Of a stretch of 64,000 bases of DNA, positions 1-11,740 are shown in pieces; the first letter of the stretch is position 1, and every line of letters starts with the position of its first letter. The notes under the pieces are model-generated. The model worked only from the letters and a program-made list of their open reading frames with translations, was not told where the DNA came from and made no database searches. The position numbers were made by a program, and so were the translations under genes. Source of the DNA: Rhinopithecus roxellana (taxonomy: Eukaryota; Chordata; Mammalia; Primates; Cercopithecidae); NCBI RefSeq assembly GCF_007565055.1, contig NC_044562.1, forward strand, positions 52,462,250 through 52,526,249, written 5' to 3'.

Positions 1-2154
1 CACGGAGTTCTTTTCAACCCTTGCCCCACATTACACACAGTGAGCACTGCATTTGTGAGCCTGGAAGCTATTAACTTTGAATCAAGAAATGCTGTTTTTC
101 TTTTAATTCAAATGATTCAAAGTAAAAGAGAGAGAAAAGAAAAGGAAATGCTGTTTTTCTTCCTGAGGATGACAAATGGCATTTTTTTGTTTGTATCATA
201 CCTATTAGTACAATCCATTAAGTGAAAGGACCCTGATTTTACCTTCATTGTTAAAGGAAAATCATCAAGAAAATAGTCAACAGAAAAGAAGAAAAAAAGA
301 TGATGAAAATATATACAAATGTGTTTTTTTAAGAGCCTGAAGTAACCAAGTTATACTTAAATACAAGATCAACTAATCGTTTTGAAGTTAACAAGCTATA
401 AAGCCCATTTTGTAGTTGGAATCAAACAAGATTTGAAATCTTTCCTTTAAATAGAAATAATGATATTTGCTTCCAAAGCAATAATATCAATATTTCAACC
501 CTAAGCCCACTCACAACCTCTTGATTTACATATATTTACTACTCTGAAACCAACAAGCTCTAGAACCAGTCTCACAGACATCTATTATTATCTCTACCTC
601 TTTTTCTCTTTTTTCTCAGAATCTTCAACTGGAAGAATATCAATCTGGCATGATCTTACATGAAACTATGTCAAGTAGTATCATTATTTTAGATCTACTC
701 ATTCACTCAACATAAAAGCATTTAAGTGATTTAGGAAAAGTTAAGCACAAGAAGGAAGGTAGCACTTTCAAATCCAAATCCTACCTGGTAAATTGAAATA
801 GAACAACACTCCCAAAAGCCTTCTTGATTTGCTCTCCTCTCCTCAAGGGACAACTAAATCACAGCAGCCTATATTCTTAAACCCTAAAAGAAAAATCAGG
901 AAGCTTGATCTGTGCACATAATGGCCTGCATAATGTAAGAAAGCACTGTTTCTTGGCAACTAGAAAACAATCCTTTTCAATTAACTCACAGCAATTGGCC
1001 CACATTTGTTGTTAAACAGAGTAAAGAAAATGTTTTAAGAGATAAAAGGAACCTGGTAATAACTCATCAAGAAAGTCAGATCAATTTGTTCATTTTGGAA
1101 AGTATTTTTAATTAATAGACTGCTGACTCCAATTGCCTAACTCTTTGCTAAGAACATCTATTGACATAACCTTCTCATTTCCTTATAGCATATTCTTTAC
1201 TTAAAACCCCAATCCCAAATAGTTTCATCTGTTGCTGCAGAAACACACTGGAAAAGTAAAAGGTAGTTCTAGCAAACCAGTGGTGTGTGATATTATCTTG
1301 AGTATTTTGATATCATATTTTGCTTTCTAAAATATCAGCTTAAATGTAGCTCTAGGTGCTCGTTAGGATACAAAATTCAAAACAGTTGTATGTTATATTA
1401 TCTTAGCTGTTAAAGACCGTTTCCAGAAGGCACTAATTTTGGATGATATGTAAGAAGTTTAGCTGTGGTAGGTTGATTCTGTGCTATCTTGACAGTTTTA
1501 AAAGATTTATATTCACATGAGAATTTAATGAATTTGAACAATCTTCTTAGGGTGCTGTGTATTCTCACATACATACTTGAAATTTCACATATCAATAGGG
1601 GTTCTTATGTGGACCCTTGTTTAAGAATCTCTGCTCAAGGAAGCAAGTCTCAGGAGAATATATCACACCTAGATAATTTTTGCTATTAATCAAACTTAAC
1701 AATTGCAAATAGTAAAGCTTTACCTATTTATTATGGTTATACCTCCCAAATGAGAAGACAACTTAAGAGGTAAAATTTCCATATCCAATCAAAACCAAAT
1801 TAGATGAATTTTATCTTCATTACCCCTCCACTTTGCCAGGATTGAAGAAAAGTATATACCATGATGCTTTACTTCCAACAGCTCTTTTGTTTTTTCTCTC
1901 TTTTATCATCCAAATCTCCCTAAAATGTGTCCTCCTTATCTTGGTATCATTAATGAGAAATTCTTCTTAGGTAATATTTAAAACACATATCCTTTCTAGG
2001 CAATATCTTAGCACAAAGCTCTTTCTTTACAGTGTTGTAAACCGCTGAAGGTGCTGTGTTTGGATAGACCTTCTGGCATCTTCAAATCATGCTCTCTACA
2101 GCTGTGTACACTTTCCCTGGACAGAACTGGCTGGGATAATTTTACAAGTGTTTC
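1..2154. other. Unassigned AT-rich sequence
   Basis: I recognise no gene, RNA gene or repeat family here. The longest reading frames are about 60 codons on either strand and show no family signature, so they look like chance frames. Very old, decayed repeats may be present but cannot be told from unique sequence by eye. Confidence 0.5.
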
Positions 2155-2395
2155 TTCAATCTTAATACTGACTCTTCCACTTGTTAGCTCTATGACCTCA
2201 GGCAGATTTTTAAAGCATTCTGTGTCTCAGTTCCTTTATCATAATGTCAAATGCAGCTAATAATATTTACATCATAGGGTTGTTGTGAGGATTGACTAAG
2301 ATTACATATGTAAAGCTTCTTTTAAAAATTTGCAGCAGATGATAAGTGCTCAAAATTTAGCTATATTATTAACATCACTGTTGTTATCATTAGTA
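2155..2395 (+). repeat. MIR SINE
   Basis: The order of blocks follows the tRNA-derived mammalian MIR element: a 'cttgttagctctatgacctc' block, a 'gtgtctcagttcctttatc' block, a 'catagggttgttgtgagga' block and a 3' end resembling 'agtgctcaaaatttagcta'. Divergence is high, as expected for this old family. It is a fossil and encodes nothing. The outer edges are uncertain by about 20 bases. Confidence 0.8.
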
Positions 2396-3752
2396 GTTCT
2401 GAACTTGATAAATTTAAAGGTTCATTTCAAATTTAGGATTTCCAAAATCCTATATAATCCCTATGTAAAAATCTTAAAGTAATGTAAATAAAGACTTTTG
2501 GTGTATATACTACAAAATTATTTTCTCTTCCTTTTTTACATGTTATTCCTTATTTATTCATCTATACTTCTAGCGTCTGGAGGTTTTATAAGCCCTTTTG
2601 CTAATAAAAGAAAATGCACAATTATTTTGAAAAGTGGAAAGTTTTTTTTTCTTTTTGAAAAATGCATTCATGTTAAAACATTGACTTAAATAATTTAACC
2701 AGAGGCATAGAGGAGCAGAAATTCTGTAAAAGTCTTTTCTTATGAGACATTTTATCTCATGCAATGTAATTGGTAAAAGATTCATCAGCCTTTTCCTTAC
2801 ATTCTTAAAATGTATGGACCATTTGCTTTTGGTACCCTTTTGGATGTATTTTTAACCAGCAGCTGCAAATCCTAATGGTTGAAAGGAAATACATGCTTTT
2901 GTGTGTTCACTATAAACACAGTTCAGCCAAAGTGGAACATAAAGACTCCATCATCTGATCCTTTCCAGCTTAGAAGGCTGGTTTAATTTAAATCTCAGCC
3001 CAATCCATTACGCAGCTCTTGCAATCAATATACCACACCCGTTCTGTGCCAGGAAATAATTCAACATTATTAATAAGAGACCAATAGAACCAGTCTTCTT
3101 TGATGGGACTGCATTTAGCTACTCAGCTAGATATTTATTATCTGCTTGGCACATGACTTTACCTCTGCCTTGTTCTTTATTATGACAACCTTGATTTGCC
3201 CTAATATCTTGAAATAATTTCTGGTGCAGGGAAATCAACCTATGAAATCTGAAGAAAATGAAAGGACACAATTTGTTTAAAAGTGCTAAACTCTGGAAAT
3301 TGTAACAGAAACTCTGGAAAATATCAATCTAGTGTCTGTCTTCCAGAAGATTGGGTGTCATGTGAAAGCAGTTCTGCATACACTTTTGGGAAACATAGAT
3401 TCCTCATCACAAATTCTATAACAATCTAAGTCACAGACTCATTTCCCCTCTAGGACTCAGAGAAAAGCATAAAAGCATAGCATTGATTAGTAATTTTTGA
3501 ATGACTTTACTTGTAATACAAGTAAAATCTTGAAATATAATTTACCATAGAAACATTAGCATGCAAATAAAATAAAATCAGTACTGTTATACAAAAATAT
3601 ACGGAATAATCTGTCATGGGATTAGACTTAGTAAAAAACATGAAAGTCACAATCTTTTCACAGTTTATAAAATTTTAAGCCAGACATTGAATCTCATGTT
3701 ACACAAATTGATGAGAAATGTGCAAAATGATTCTTATGGATAGTACGTAATG
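2396..3752. other. Unassigned AT-rich sequence
   Basis: No gene or clear repeat is seen. Frames of 63 and 71 codons overlap on opposite strands around 2500-2785; they include runs of phenylalanine or lysine from low-complexity DNA and are not credible coding sequence. Confidence 0.5.
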
Positions 3753-3763
3753 ATGAAATACTG

Positions 3764-4065
3764 GGCTGGGTGCAGTGTCTCACACCTGTAATTCCAGCAC
3801 TTTGGGAGGCCGAGGTGGGTGGATCACTTGAGGTCAGGAGTTCAAGGCCAGCCTGGCTAACATGGTGAAACCCCATCTCTACTAAAAATACAAAAAATTA
3901 GCCAGGTGTGGTGGTGCGTGCTTGTAATCCCAGTTACTCTGGAGGCTGAGGCAGGAGAATAGCTTGAACCCAGGAGGCAGAGGTTGCAGTGAGCCGAGAT
4001 CATGCCACTGCATTTCAGTCTGGGCAAAGGAGGGAGACTCTGCCTCAAAAAAAGAAAAAAAAATT
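3764..4065 (+). mobile_element. Alu SINE, AluS-like, full length
   Basis: Two Alu monomers in order with the middle A-rich linker near 3890 and a 3' A-rich tail near 4047-4063. Box-A/B-like sequence lies in the left monomer. It is flanked by the duplication atgaaatac at 3753-3761 and 4066-4074, marking the insertion by L1-mediated target-primed reverse transcription. Several changes from consensus suggest AluS age. Three reading frames on the opposite strand are the usual antisense-Alu translation and are not genes. Confidence 0.97.
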
Positions 4066-4299
4066 ATGAAATACACCACAAAATGAAATATTTTATAAGC
4101 ATTAAATAAACTAGAAATAAAAGCCTAGAAGATTATACTCAGTCAAAATAGAGTCAAACAAATTATTTTTAAGTTCTCCTTTTGGGAGATAAGAAAAAAA
4201 ATAGGTTTAAGAAATGGCTTGGATGACCATCGGGAGGGTGGTGTTTTTGTAATCTAGGATTCTAATTTTCAGACTTTACAAGAAAGAAATGCCCTGGGA

Positions 4300-4445
4300 A
4301 AATTTTTGAACATGCGGATTCTCAAGCTCCAGTTGTAGAAATACTGATTGAATATACATTGAGGGAGGCTGACTAATCTTCATTGTAACAAGTTTCTGGG
4401 ACTGACACAGGTGGGCTTATGACCACTGTTGAGAGCTACTGATCC
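4300..4445 (-). repeat. MER5-like hAT-Charlie fragment
   Basis: A non-autonomous DNA transposon remnant resembling MER5A: blocks such as 'catgcggattctcaagctcc' and an end reading 'ccactgttgagagctactg', which corresponds to the family's inverted terminus. It is strongly diverged and only part of the roughly 190-bp element is visible. Confidence 0.45.
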
Positions 4446-4734
4446 AGGGAATCACAGGTAGCTTGGCGTATCTGCTTCTCTAACAGAAGGAACCTTTGGA
4501 TAATTGAAAGAGGAGGAAGCTGGCCAAAAGGAAGAATTATGATTGGTCATAAGGGAAAATAGGAAAATATATTTCAGCTTCCCTGGGCCAGATAACAGAA
4601 TGGAGAAGGGTGGAGATGTACAGAAGATGTAGACAGACCTATAATGGCCTCCTACCTCTACCTGCAATGCCATTTAATGTAATGACATAGAAGCCAAAGT
4701 TGTCACAATAGACTACCAAGTTGACCTCCTCTTA

Positions 4735-5100
4735 CTTTCCATTTCTCGCACTCTCCCCTGGCTGACTGCACTCGGTCCACCAACTGTTCCTTAAAACACA
4801 GCACCCTCCTTCATTTCCCTCACATCTTCCCTTAACTGTCATCTTCTCAAAAGCCCTTCCCTAACCACCTTTTCTAAAACTGCAGCCCCCACCCACCCCA
4901 CTGACACTCCCCATTCTCTTCCTACCTTATTTTTTCTTTCATTCTATGCTTATTGCCACATTCTGTACTTACTTATATTGTTCATTTTCTGTCTCCCCCA
5001 TTAGACTGTAAGCTCCAGATAGCAGGGGTTTTGATCTGTCCTGTTTACTGGTATATCTCCTGCATCTATAATATTACCTGGCATATTGCAACTGCTATTA
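4735..5100 (+). repeat. L2 LINE 3' end
   Basis: The pyrimidine-rich run followed by 'ccttccctaaccacc', 'gtctcccccattagactgta' and 'agctccagatagcaggggt' and a 'tacctggcatat' block matches the order of the LINE-2 3' untranslated end. It is a 5'-truncated fossil without coding capacity. The final tandem-repeat tail of the family is missing or unrecognisable. Confidence 0.8.
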
Positions 5101-6211
5101 GAGAGGATTAAAATAGTCCCCATTAAAAAATATTACATGGTTAAAATTTAGGGATAAAAATGATATATTCAGCACTAGAAGTGGATAAAACATTTATTTA
5201 AAAGTATTGTTCTTTTTCTTCCAATTCTGTGATCTTGTAGGAAAAAGAAAAATAAGAAAGAGTCAAAGTATGGGAACCTTTTCAACTGTTACAGGGCTTC
5301 AGTTATATTTGTTTTCTGTACTTTCACAAAAGTAAGCATGGGTAGTTATTGTTTAACCCTATCGAAAGCTAATAATTGTGTCACCTTAGCCTTGGGGAAT
5401 GAATGAAAAACAGGAAACATTTTATCAAGGTGCATAGATTCATAAGTAATATTTTAAAAGGTTGTATGAAGGGTGTTAAAAGCATTGTTTTTGAATAGAA
5501 CAGCATTTAAAGGGAATAAAAACCTATTTTGGTGAAAGCGTTTTTTAAAATCTAGAAATTTGCCCTCTATACTCTATTTCTTTACATGCGTGTCTAAATC
5601 TTATTTTTTTGAACAGAATCATTATAGAAACAAGCCTTAGCAATGGAAATGAGTATCCTAATTGATAATGGCAAGATTACAGCATTATATTGTGGATGTC
5701 TTTCTTCCAAATTGCCTAACATATAAGAATTAAGAGCAAGGATGGCCTTATCAGTTCATTTCAAAAAGGAAGAAAGGGCTAGGCAACCTCTAAATCTCTT
5801 CTCCACTCCTTCACCAGTCTCCTTTCTCAGGAAAGTTCCCTTTTGTTTGTATATAATACTGAACTTTCCGCCAATAATTAAATGAAAATACCTTTAAGTT
5901 GATTACTGTGACAAGTAATGGCCTGGTGGCTTTCCAACTTTTTCATCTAGTAGACAGCTGAGCCTGGCTGAGACGTGAGAAGTGCTTTGGGCTTTCTACT
6001 TTGCACTAGGTACAAGAGTCAAGTGACTCTCTTAAACTGATGTATATCATTGCAAGTCTCTTCACATTGTATTCTTGCTCGGTTCCAACATCTTCAAAAT
6101 TCAAAATCTCATCATCAGTATATTAAAAACTGACCATGATATCTCTATTGTCTTCAATAATATTCTCTATGTATGTACTCCCCCCCAAAATAGTCTCATT
6201 CTTTCTCTCTT
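5101..6211. other. Unassigned sequence
   Basis: Nothing recognised apart from AT-rich DNA. No frame here has codon structure or a protein family signature. Confidence 0.5.
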
Positions 6212-6240
6212 ACACACACACACACCACACACACACCACA
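6212..6240. repeat. (CA)n simple repeat, interrupted
   Basis: A short dinucleotide microsatellite with an interrupting extra C, near a run of eight C at 6180-6187. The 78-codon frame across it is a by-product of the simple repeat. Confidence 0.9.
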
Positions 6241-6324
6241 ACCTATTGAAAATTGTGTGCTCATTCTTACCCAAATTGCTAACTGTGCATCTACTCTCTA
6301 CTAAGCACTGATATTCCATGTTAT

Positions 6325-6465
6325 AAGTGAGGAAAATGACCCGCAGAGAGGTTATATTCCTAAAGTCACAGTTATTTACTAGAGGGGCTAAAACACAATC
6401 TAACTCTAAAACCCAGACTAACTCTAAAATATATGCTTTTAACTACCACACTATATTGCCTCTCC
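6325..6465 (-). repeat. MIR SINE fragment
   Basis: In the antisense orientation the blocks 'gaggaaaatgacccgcagag', 'aggttatattcctaaagtca' and a later 'ttaactaccacactatattg' follow the reverse complement of MIR. Old and diverged. Confidence 0.7.
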
Positions 6466-7347
6466 TCAACCTCTTGCCATGTCCAATAAATATTTGTACT
6501 TGAAAATTCCCACTACTTTTGTGTGTCAAATAACAACATAAATGAGAATGACTGAAAAATCTGCATATGAATGGATTTATTTAGTCCAATTAATATTTTT
6601 TGGCTATTTCTAAAATAACAGCAAGTAATTTTACGGACAAAAGAAGCAAACATTTTCATGCACAGTCTTACCTAATGATGTGCAATTTAGATCTAATCCC
6701 TTTAGCCCAGAGATGGAAAACTGACACTCTTAAACGAATCTTATTGTGTTCTTTTGTGCTGCCAGGTTTTTAAAGGATGAAATTCTGACTGGCAGATGGA
6801 CTTCTTGGCATCGCTAGACATGCATCACAGAAATTGTTTTGTTTCAAAAGCTTCAAACAAGATGCCTGACATTTCTCAGTAGATATTTCCATTTATGAGC
6901 ATGATAACTTGTTGCTTGGGAGTGTTAAGGGACAATAACAAAGCTTTTTAAGGATTTTGTTCTGTTTATAACTTTTTATGATGTATAAAAAGCACATTTA
7001 CTGAAACTCATCCTTACTTGGAGTCTAGGTATTCGGTCTTGGCATGTAATCTTCCCATAGCTCCTCTCCTCCACATGAAGAATTTCCCTATATCCAGCAA
7101 CACAAGAAAATTAAGACACTCTGTGATACTCAGACTAACTTAGAACAGAGAAAGACATTCAGTTGTATACTGTGTGGCCAAAGTTCTCCCTGGAACAGAG
7201 GACTTGAAGAGCATCCCTACTTCTTCCAGATCACTTGTTTGCCATATGTTACTTGAGGTTGCTACCAGATTATCATTAACTCCACATCTTCTTGGAGTAT
7301 GGAAATCTGACTCCTTTTCAAAAATTCAAGTAAAAGATTTGGCAATT
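6466..7347. other. Unassigned sequence
   Basis: No gene or recognisable repeat. The 73-codon frame beginning at 7174 runs from unassigned DNA into the following LTR and is not a gene. Confidence 0.5.
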
Positions 7348-7711
7348 GATATGGCTTGGTCTGTGTTCTTGCCTAAATCTCATCTTGAAATTTAATTCCC
7401 ACGTGTTGTAGGAGGAGCCTGGTGAAAGATGATTGGATCATGGGGAGAGATCTCTCCATTCCTGTTCTCGTGATAATGAGTTCTCACTAGAGCTGATGGT
7501 TTTAAAGTGTGGCACTCCCTCCTCCCCCATGCTTTCTTTCTCTCTCCTACCACCATGTAAGATGTGCCTTGCTTCCCCTTTGCCTTTCACCATGATTGTA
7601 AAATTCCTGAGGCTTCCTCAGCCGTGCAGAACTGCGAGTCAATTAAACCTTTCTTGTTTACAAAATACCCAGTCTCAGGTCTTTATAGCATAATGAAAAC
7701 AGACTAATACA
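7348..7711 (+). mobile_element. Solo LTR of ERVL-MaLR family (MST/THE1-like)
   Basis: A 364-bp LTR starting 'tgatatggcttggtctgtg' and ending 'aaaacagactaataca', with the typical internal 'aatctcatcttgaaattta' and 'ctgatggttttaa' blocks and a polyadenylation-type attaaa at 7642-7647. The 5-bp duplication gcaat at 7343-7347 and 7712-7716 fixes both edges exactly. No internal retroviral sequence adjoins, so it is a solo LTR left by recombination between the two LTRs of an old provirus-like element. The overlapping 86-codon frame is not a gene. MSTA/MSTB versus THE1 was not resolved. Confidence 0.93.
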
Positions 7712-8023
7712 GCAATCTAGGAATCTCTCTTAGGTGTAGAATGGTCAAAAAAAAAAAAGAGAAAAAACACCAGTCAGTCTTTTACCTTTAAACAGGTCAT
7801 TACATCATACAAGGGAGGCAAAAGTAGTGTCTCTTCTCTTCTTGAGGGATCAAGAGAAAGAAATCTCACATGGTGCCTTATTAGTTTCAGTATCACTCAC
7901 AGAATTCCTTTTCTTTCCCTACCAAAATTCATGACTTTGACAAATGCTTATAGAACATCCCTTATCTGTCTGGTACTATCACATGGCTGGTAATGCATGA
8001 GAAAGCCTAACAGCAAGGCACCC

Positions 8024-8592
8024 TGTGGTGGGCTTTTAAAAGTGGCTGCAAAATTTTTAGACATTTCTGAAACTGAGATGTGACTATGCATTCCCTTACT
8101 TTAAATCTGAGTGTGTTTAACTCATAGAATTCCCTCACTTTAAATCTGAGCATGTTTAATAGAATTCGGGACAAATGATGCTATATAATTTCTAAAGCTA
8201 GATCATAAAAGATGATATGGCTTCCACCTTGTTCGTGAGAATGCTCACATGTGGGGTTCTGAGTTGCCATTTAAGAAGTTCACCTACCGAAGCTGCCATG
8301 ATATGAGGAAGCTAATCTATACGTAGAGGCCGCCCCTGTGGGCACTCCGGTTGGCAGCTAATGTCAACTGCTGGCCGTGAAAGCGAGTCTTAGACATCCA
8401 GCCCAGTCAAGCCTTCAGATGATTACAGCCCTAACCAACATTTGACTAAACAGCAAGAGAGGCTTGAGGCAGGATCTGCCAGCAGAGGCCTTCCCAAAAT
8501 CTGTTAAACAAAATCATGAGCAAGACAAAATAAATGTTGTGTTACACAACTAGGTTTTGGGTAGATTTTCTATGTAGCAAGAGTAACAGATT
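8024..8592 (+). mobile_element. Old MaLR LTR (MLT1-like)
   Basis: The segment resembles an MLT1-type LTR: an internal 'gctagatcataaaagatgat' block, a 'ggcttccaccttgttcgtga' block, later 'aaaatcatgagcaagac' and 'aaataaatgttgtgtta', and an end near 'tatgtagcaagagtaacaga'. It carries a small internal tandem duplication (8091-8167). Edges are approximate because I could not find a convincing TSD. Confidence 0.65.
8091..8167. repeat. Two-copy ~39-bp tandem duplication
   Basis: Copy 1 at 8091-8129 and copy 2 at 8130-8167 share 'actttaaatctgag' and 'tgtttaa' with a few substitutions. It lies within the MLT1-like LTR and is probably a private slippage duplication of this copy. Confidence 0.8.
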
Positions 8593-10860
8593 ATTATTTC
8601 TTGGAAGTAAAGTGTTTCTAAGACTAGTGAGCCTCAAAGAGGGTGTCAGTGAAGGCTTAAAGAAGAGTGAGTGAAATGTTATTTGAGCCTGGAAGATAGG
8701 AGCCTTGGATATGTAGTGGTGGGAAGTTTAGGAAATCTGTCACCTGCAAAAATAGAAATGTACCTAATGAATTAATTGATCTGGCCAAGGATATTTCTAG
8801 GCTAAGTGTTGAAAATGACAAGTAATTTATTTAAGCTGAATATCATAAAATGAAGGCAAAGGAATATAAGCTAAAGAAGAAATTACTCATTTTTTGAGCA
8901 GAATGAAAACAAATGTAAGTGGGTCAGAATTTACTGAGTTCAGAAATAAAACTGTTTTTCATCTCTAGTCTCTCCCAGAAGACAACCTTCAAAAATAAGA
9001 AAGAACCCTGGGGCAAAGATCAAATCCAGAATACATGATAAATATGAATTCAAGTGTGTGGCTGTAAAACCTTTTCTTAAGACATTAGAAGGATTTAAGG
9101 TAATATCTCATAAACTCTTTCAAAAAGCCTTCTGTGGATTTTCAGGATGTACGTCAATGACTCTCAATGTTATATATTATCTTTCTAAAAATCCTAAAGA
9201 ATAATTTTATAGCAGACTCCTAGGGAGCCCAAGATAGATATCTACTCAGAGATCAACTGTGACATTCATTTTCACACATGGACACACTGTTCATTATTGA
9301 ATATTTTAAGCTAAATGAGGTATCATACCATTACATGACCCCCAAAAACCCCAAGTTACAGGTGAGGGTCTGTTTTAGAAGTTTACCTCAGCATACTCTA
9401 AAATACAACATACCTGATCAAAGATTGCTACCTAGATGCATTTGTTGAGAGTCCCTCTGATCCCGGGGACTCTCAATAGACCAGATCCTGATGTATTGAA
9501 TCAGTTATCAGGTTAAGCATTGCAGCCTCAGGAAAACTGCCTGTTGACCATTAGCTAAACACATTTTCAGGCACTCCAGTTCAGGGAATAGATAGAAGGA
9601 TTTTGAGTTTGAAGAGAGCATCCTGTGTTGCAGTAATGGTAGGTTTCAGAAGCAGGAATGTGAAGGAGATTAAAAGAAAGTTTATAGGGCCTGACATTAG
9701 GAGGTGCACGTGATCTCTGTCCTGCCAGGGCTTCACTTCATTGACGAAATCCTTGACAACATCAAAAAGCATACTTGATACTGTGAAGAGTTGCTGGAAC
9801 TTGTAAATCCACTTGCCCACCATGTACCAACAGGAAGGAGAAAAGCTCCCTGGATGTGTGTTGATACTAGAGTATTTTGCAATAAGCCATATGACAAAGT
9901 GCTATTGAACCGTTTGGAAAATCAGGTTCAGCTGAAGCATGTTATTACAAGAGCAATGTACAGTAAGGCATTATAAGAGAAGCTTCAAAACTCATGGGAT
10001 AGCTAAATTCTCCTTGTTAGCAAATCTTTATGCAAGAAGAGAAGAGGATGACCGATGTCTTTATGCAACCAAACCAAATGGCAGAGTTGAACTGAAGGTT
10101 TCAGTTAAGACTTGGAAATTGATGATGATGATGCTGGTTTAACAGCCTTCCCAGCCAATTAACTTCCCTCCAAGTAAGATCCCAGGAAATTTTCTCCAAC
10201 CTCTTCTCTGCCCTGAAACCCAGAAAAAGTGGGGAGTCCTAGGGAGAGACTAGGTTCATTAATTTAATTTTAGTTTATGATATCTGACTGCAGAGAGAAC
10301 ACCCGTGACCATTCAAGTACAAATCACCTTTAACTTAGCTGGTTCCCATTTGTGTGGTGCACATTTAAGAAAATTTATAGAGTTGTCAGGTGAAATGAAA
10401 GTGTCTTCCCTTCCCCTCTTCAAATTTGGTTATAGAAAATATCAGTATTTTCTAGGAAATGATACTTGCTATGGGAGACTTTCCATAGCTAACCGAAAAT
10501 TGAAGTAAAAAACAAGGAGTAACCAAGTAGATAGGTCATCCTTGCAAGCAAAATGCCCCATAGATATTCTGGATCCTTTTTGTAGGAGGCAGAGATCATG
10601 CAGTTAGGGGCTGAGAAGAACAGAGGCTGATGCACCTTCCCTGTATGTAAGTCTGGGTTACTTCATTAACCCAGAAGTAAGCCTTGATTCTGAGAGTAGA
10701 AGATGGTAGAATATACTGAAGAGAATTGTATTTCTTCAGGCCCCATATTTTCTACTACTATGATCTTTAGGAACAATTGTATAGCCCCCCGGCAATTCAC
10801 ATATCATGAGATATCTTACTAATGTAAGGAGATGCCTCCTGATTAAGCTGACGCAGTGAC
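8593..10860. other. Unassigned sequence with a perfect hairpin
   Basis: No gene or repeat family recognised. The stretch contains an 11-bp perfect inverted repeat at 9445-9455 and 9466-9476. Around 9540-10145 short overlapping frames on both strands (61-80 codons) look superficially protein-like but change frame repeatedly and match no family I know. A decayed processed pseudogene is possible but unsupported. Confidence 0.45.
9445..9476. other. Perfect 11-bp inverted repeat (hairpin)
   Basis: The arms ttgagagtccc and gggactctcaa are exact reverse complements separated by a 10-base loop. The stem is too short for a typical microRNA precursor, and I saw no T-run that would suggest an RNA polymerase III transcript. 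Function unknown. Confidence 0.6.
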
Positions 10861-11639
10861 AGTACTGGTATGAGGACAAGCACTGCGCAGGTAAGGAGGA
10901 GAAACCTTCCCAGTATCCAGGTGATAGAGCAGAGCCAGAAATCAACACCTCAAGGGCTAGTCCAAACCAAAGAGAAAAGGGACTTATTTGGGCTCAGAGG
11001 AGGAGGTCGAGGCTTGGGTGCTACAGGTACAGTCCATGTTGTCTTTCCCCCCATGCTTCAAGAAGAGGATTTTCCTGAAACACGACCAGTGTCTGTGTTT
11101 TTCCCAGTCAGGGATGCTATATTTAATGCTGTCATGTGCCACCCAGATCCCCTTTTAGAATCAAGGTATTCACTATCCTAGTTGACTGGAATTTTGGAGG
11201 CTGAGGGCTCACAGCTGTGTCCTATTTGAGGCCTTGCCCTTAGGTGAAGGAAGCTGTCTCACCCAAGGCTATCTGCTTTCCCTGGCACACAGAGCACATC
11301 CAATGCCTAGGCAATGCAGAGAACAAAAGTCTGTCCCCCAAGCCTTGATTCAAGACACCTCAAAATGGCCACTGCACCTGCAGAAAACCCTGTAGGATAG
11401 ACAGAGTCTATTCCTGTAACTACAGCATGAGTAAGCTTCTCTTCTCATGTGTCCTGGGTTAACAGTAATTCCTTTAACATGTTAACTGGTTCTAACTGGA
11501 TGTAAAGACACTTTGTAAGATGTAAATCAAAATTGTGACCTGGTCTCTGACTTCAAGGAGATTTTTAACTGACAGGACATATAAATGACTCCAAAATATA
11601 ATACAAGGCTGTATGTCCCAAGTGTAAGGTGCTAAGACA
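10861..11639. other. Unassigned, possibly LTR-derived sequence
   Basis: More GC-rich than its neighbours. A 103-codon frame (10870-11181) has no recognisable domain and no splice context that I could define. The block 'gtgaaggaagctgtctcacc' near 11245 resembles a block in the LTR-like stretch at about 12640, so both could be fragments of one old ERVL-type LTR family. This is a weak inference. Confidence 0.3.
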
Positions 11640-11740
11640 TTTATTCATCCAACTTTATACACCTGCTGTGTGCTTTGTGCAGCCATATAAAGATAGTAAG
11701 ATGTGAGCTCTACCATTAAAGATTTCAGGGCGTTCAGAGG
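11640..11740 (-). repeat. L2 3' end fragment
   Basis: Reading the + strand, 'acatttattcatccaacttt', 'acacctgctgtgtgctttgt' and the following A-rich part follow the reverse complement of the L2 3' terminus. Short and diverged. Confidence 0.45.

Noticed and set aside
10870..11181. 103-codon + strand frame, arginine/glycine-rich
   Set aside because: No family recognised and no supporting transcript structure; possibly LTR-derived DNA.
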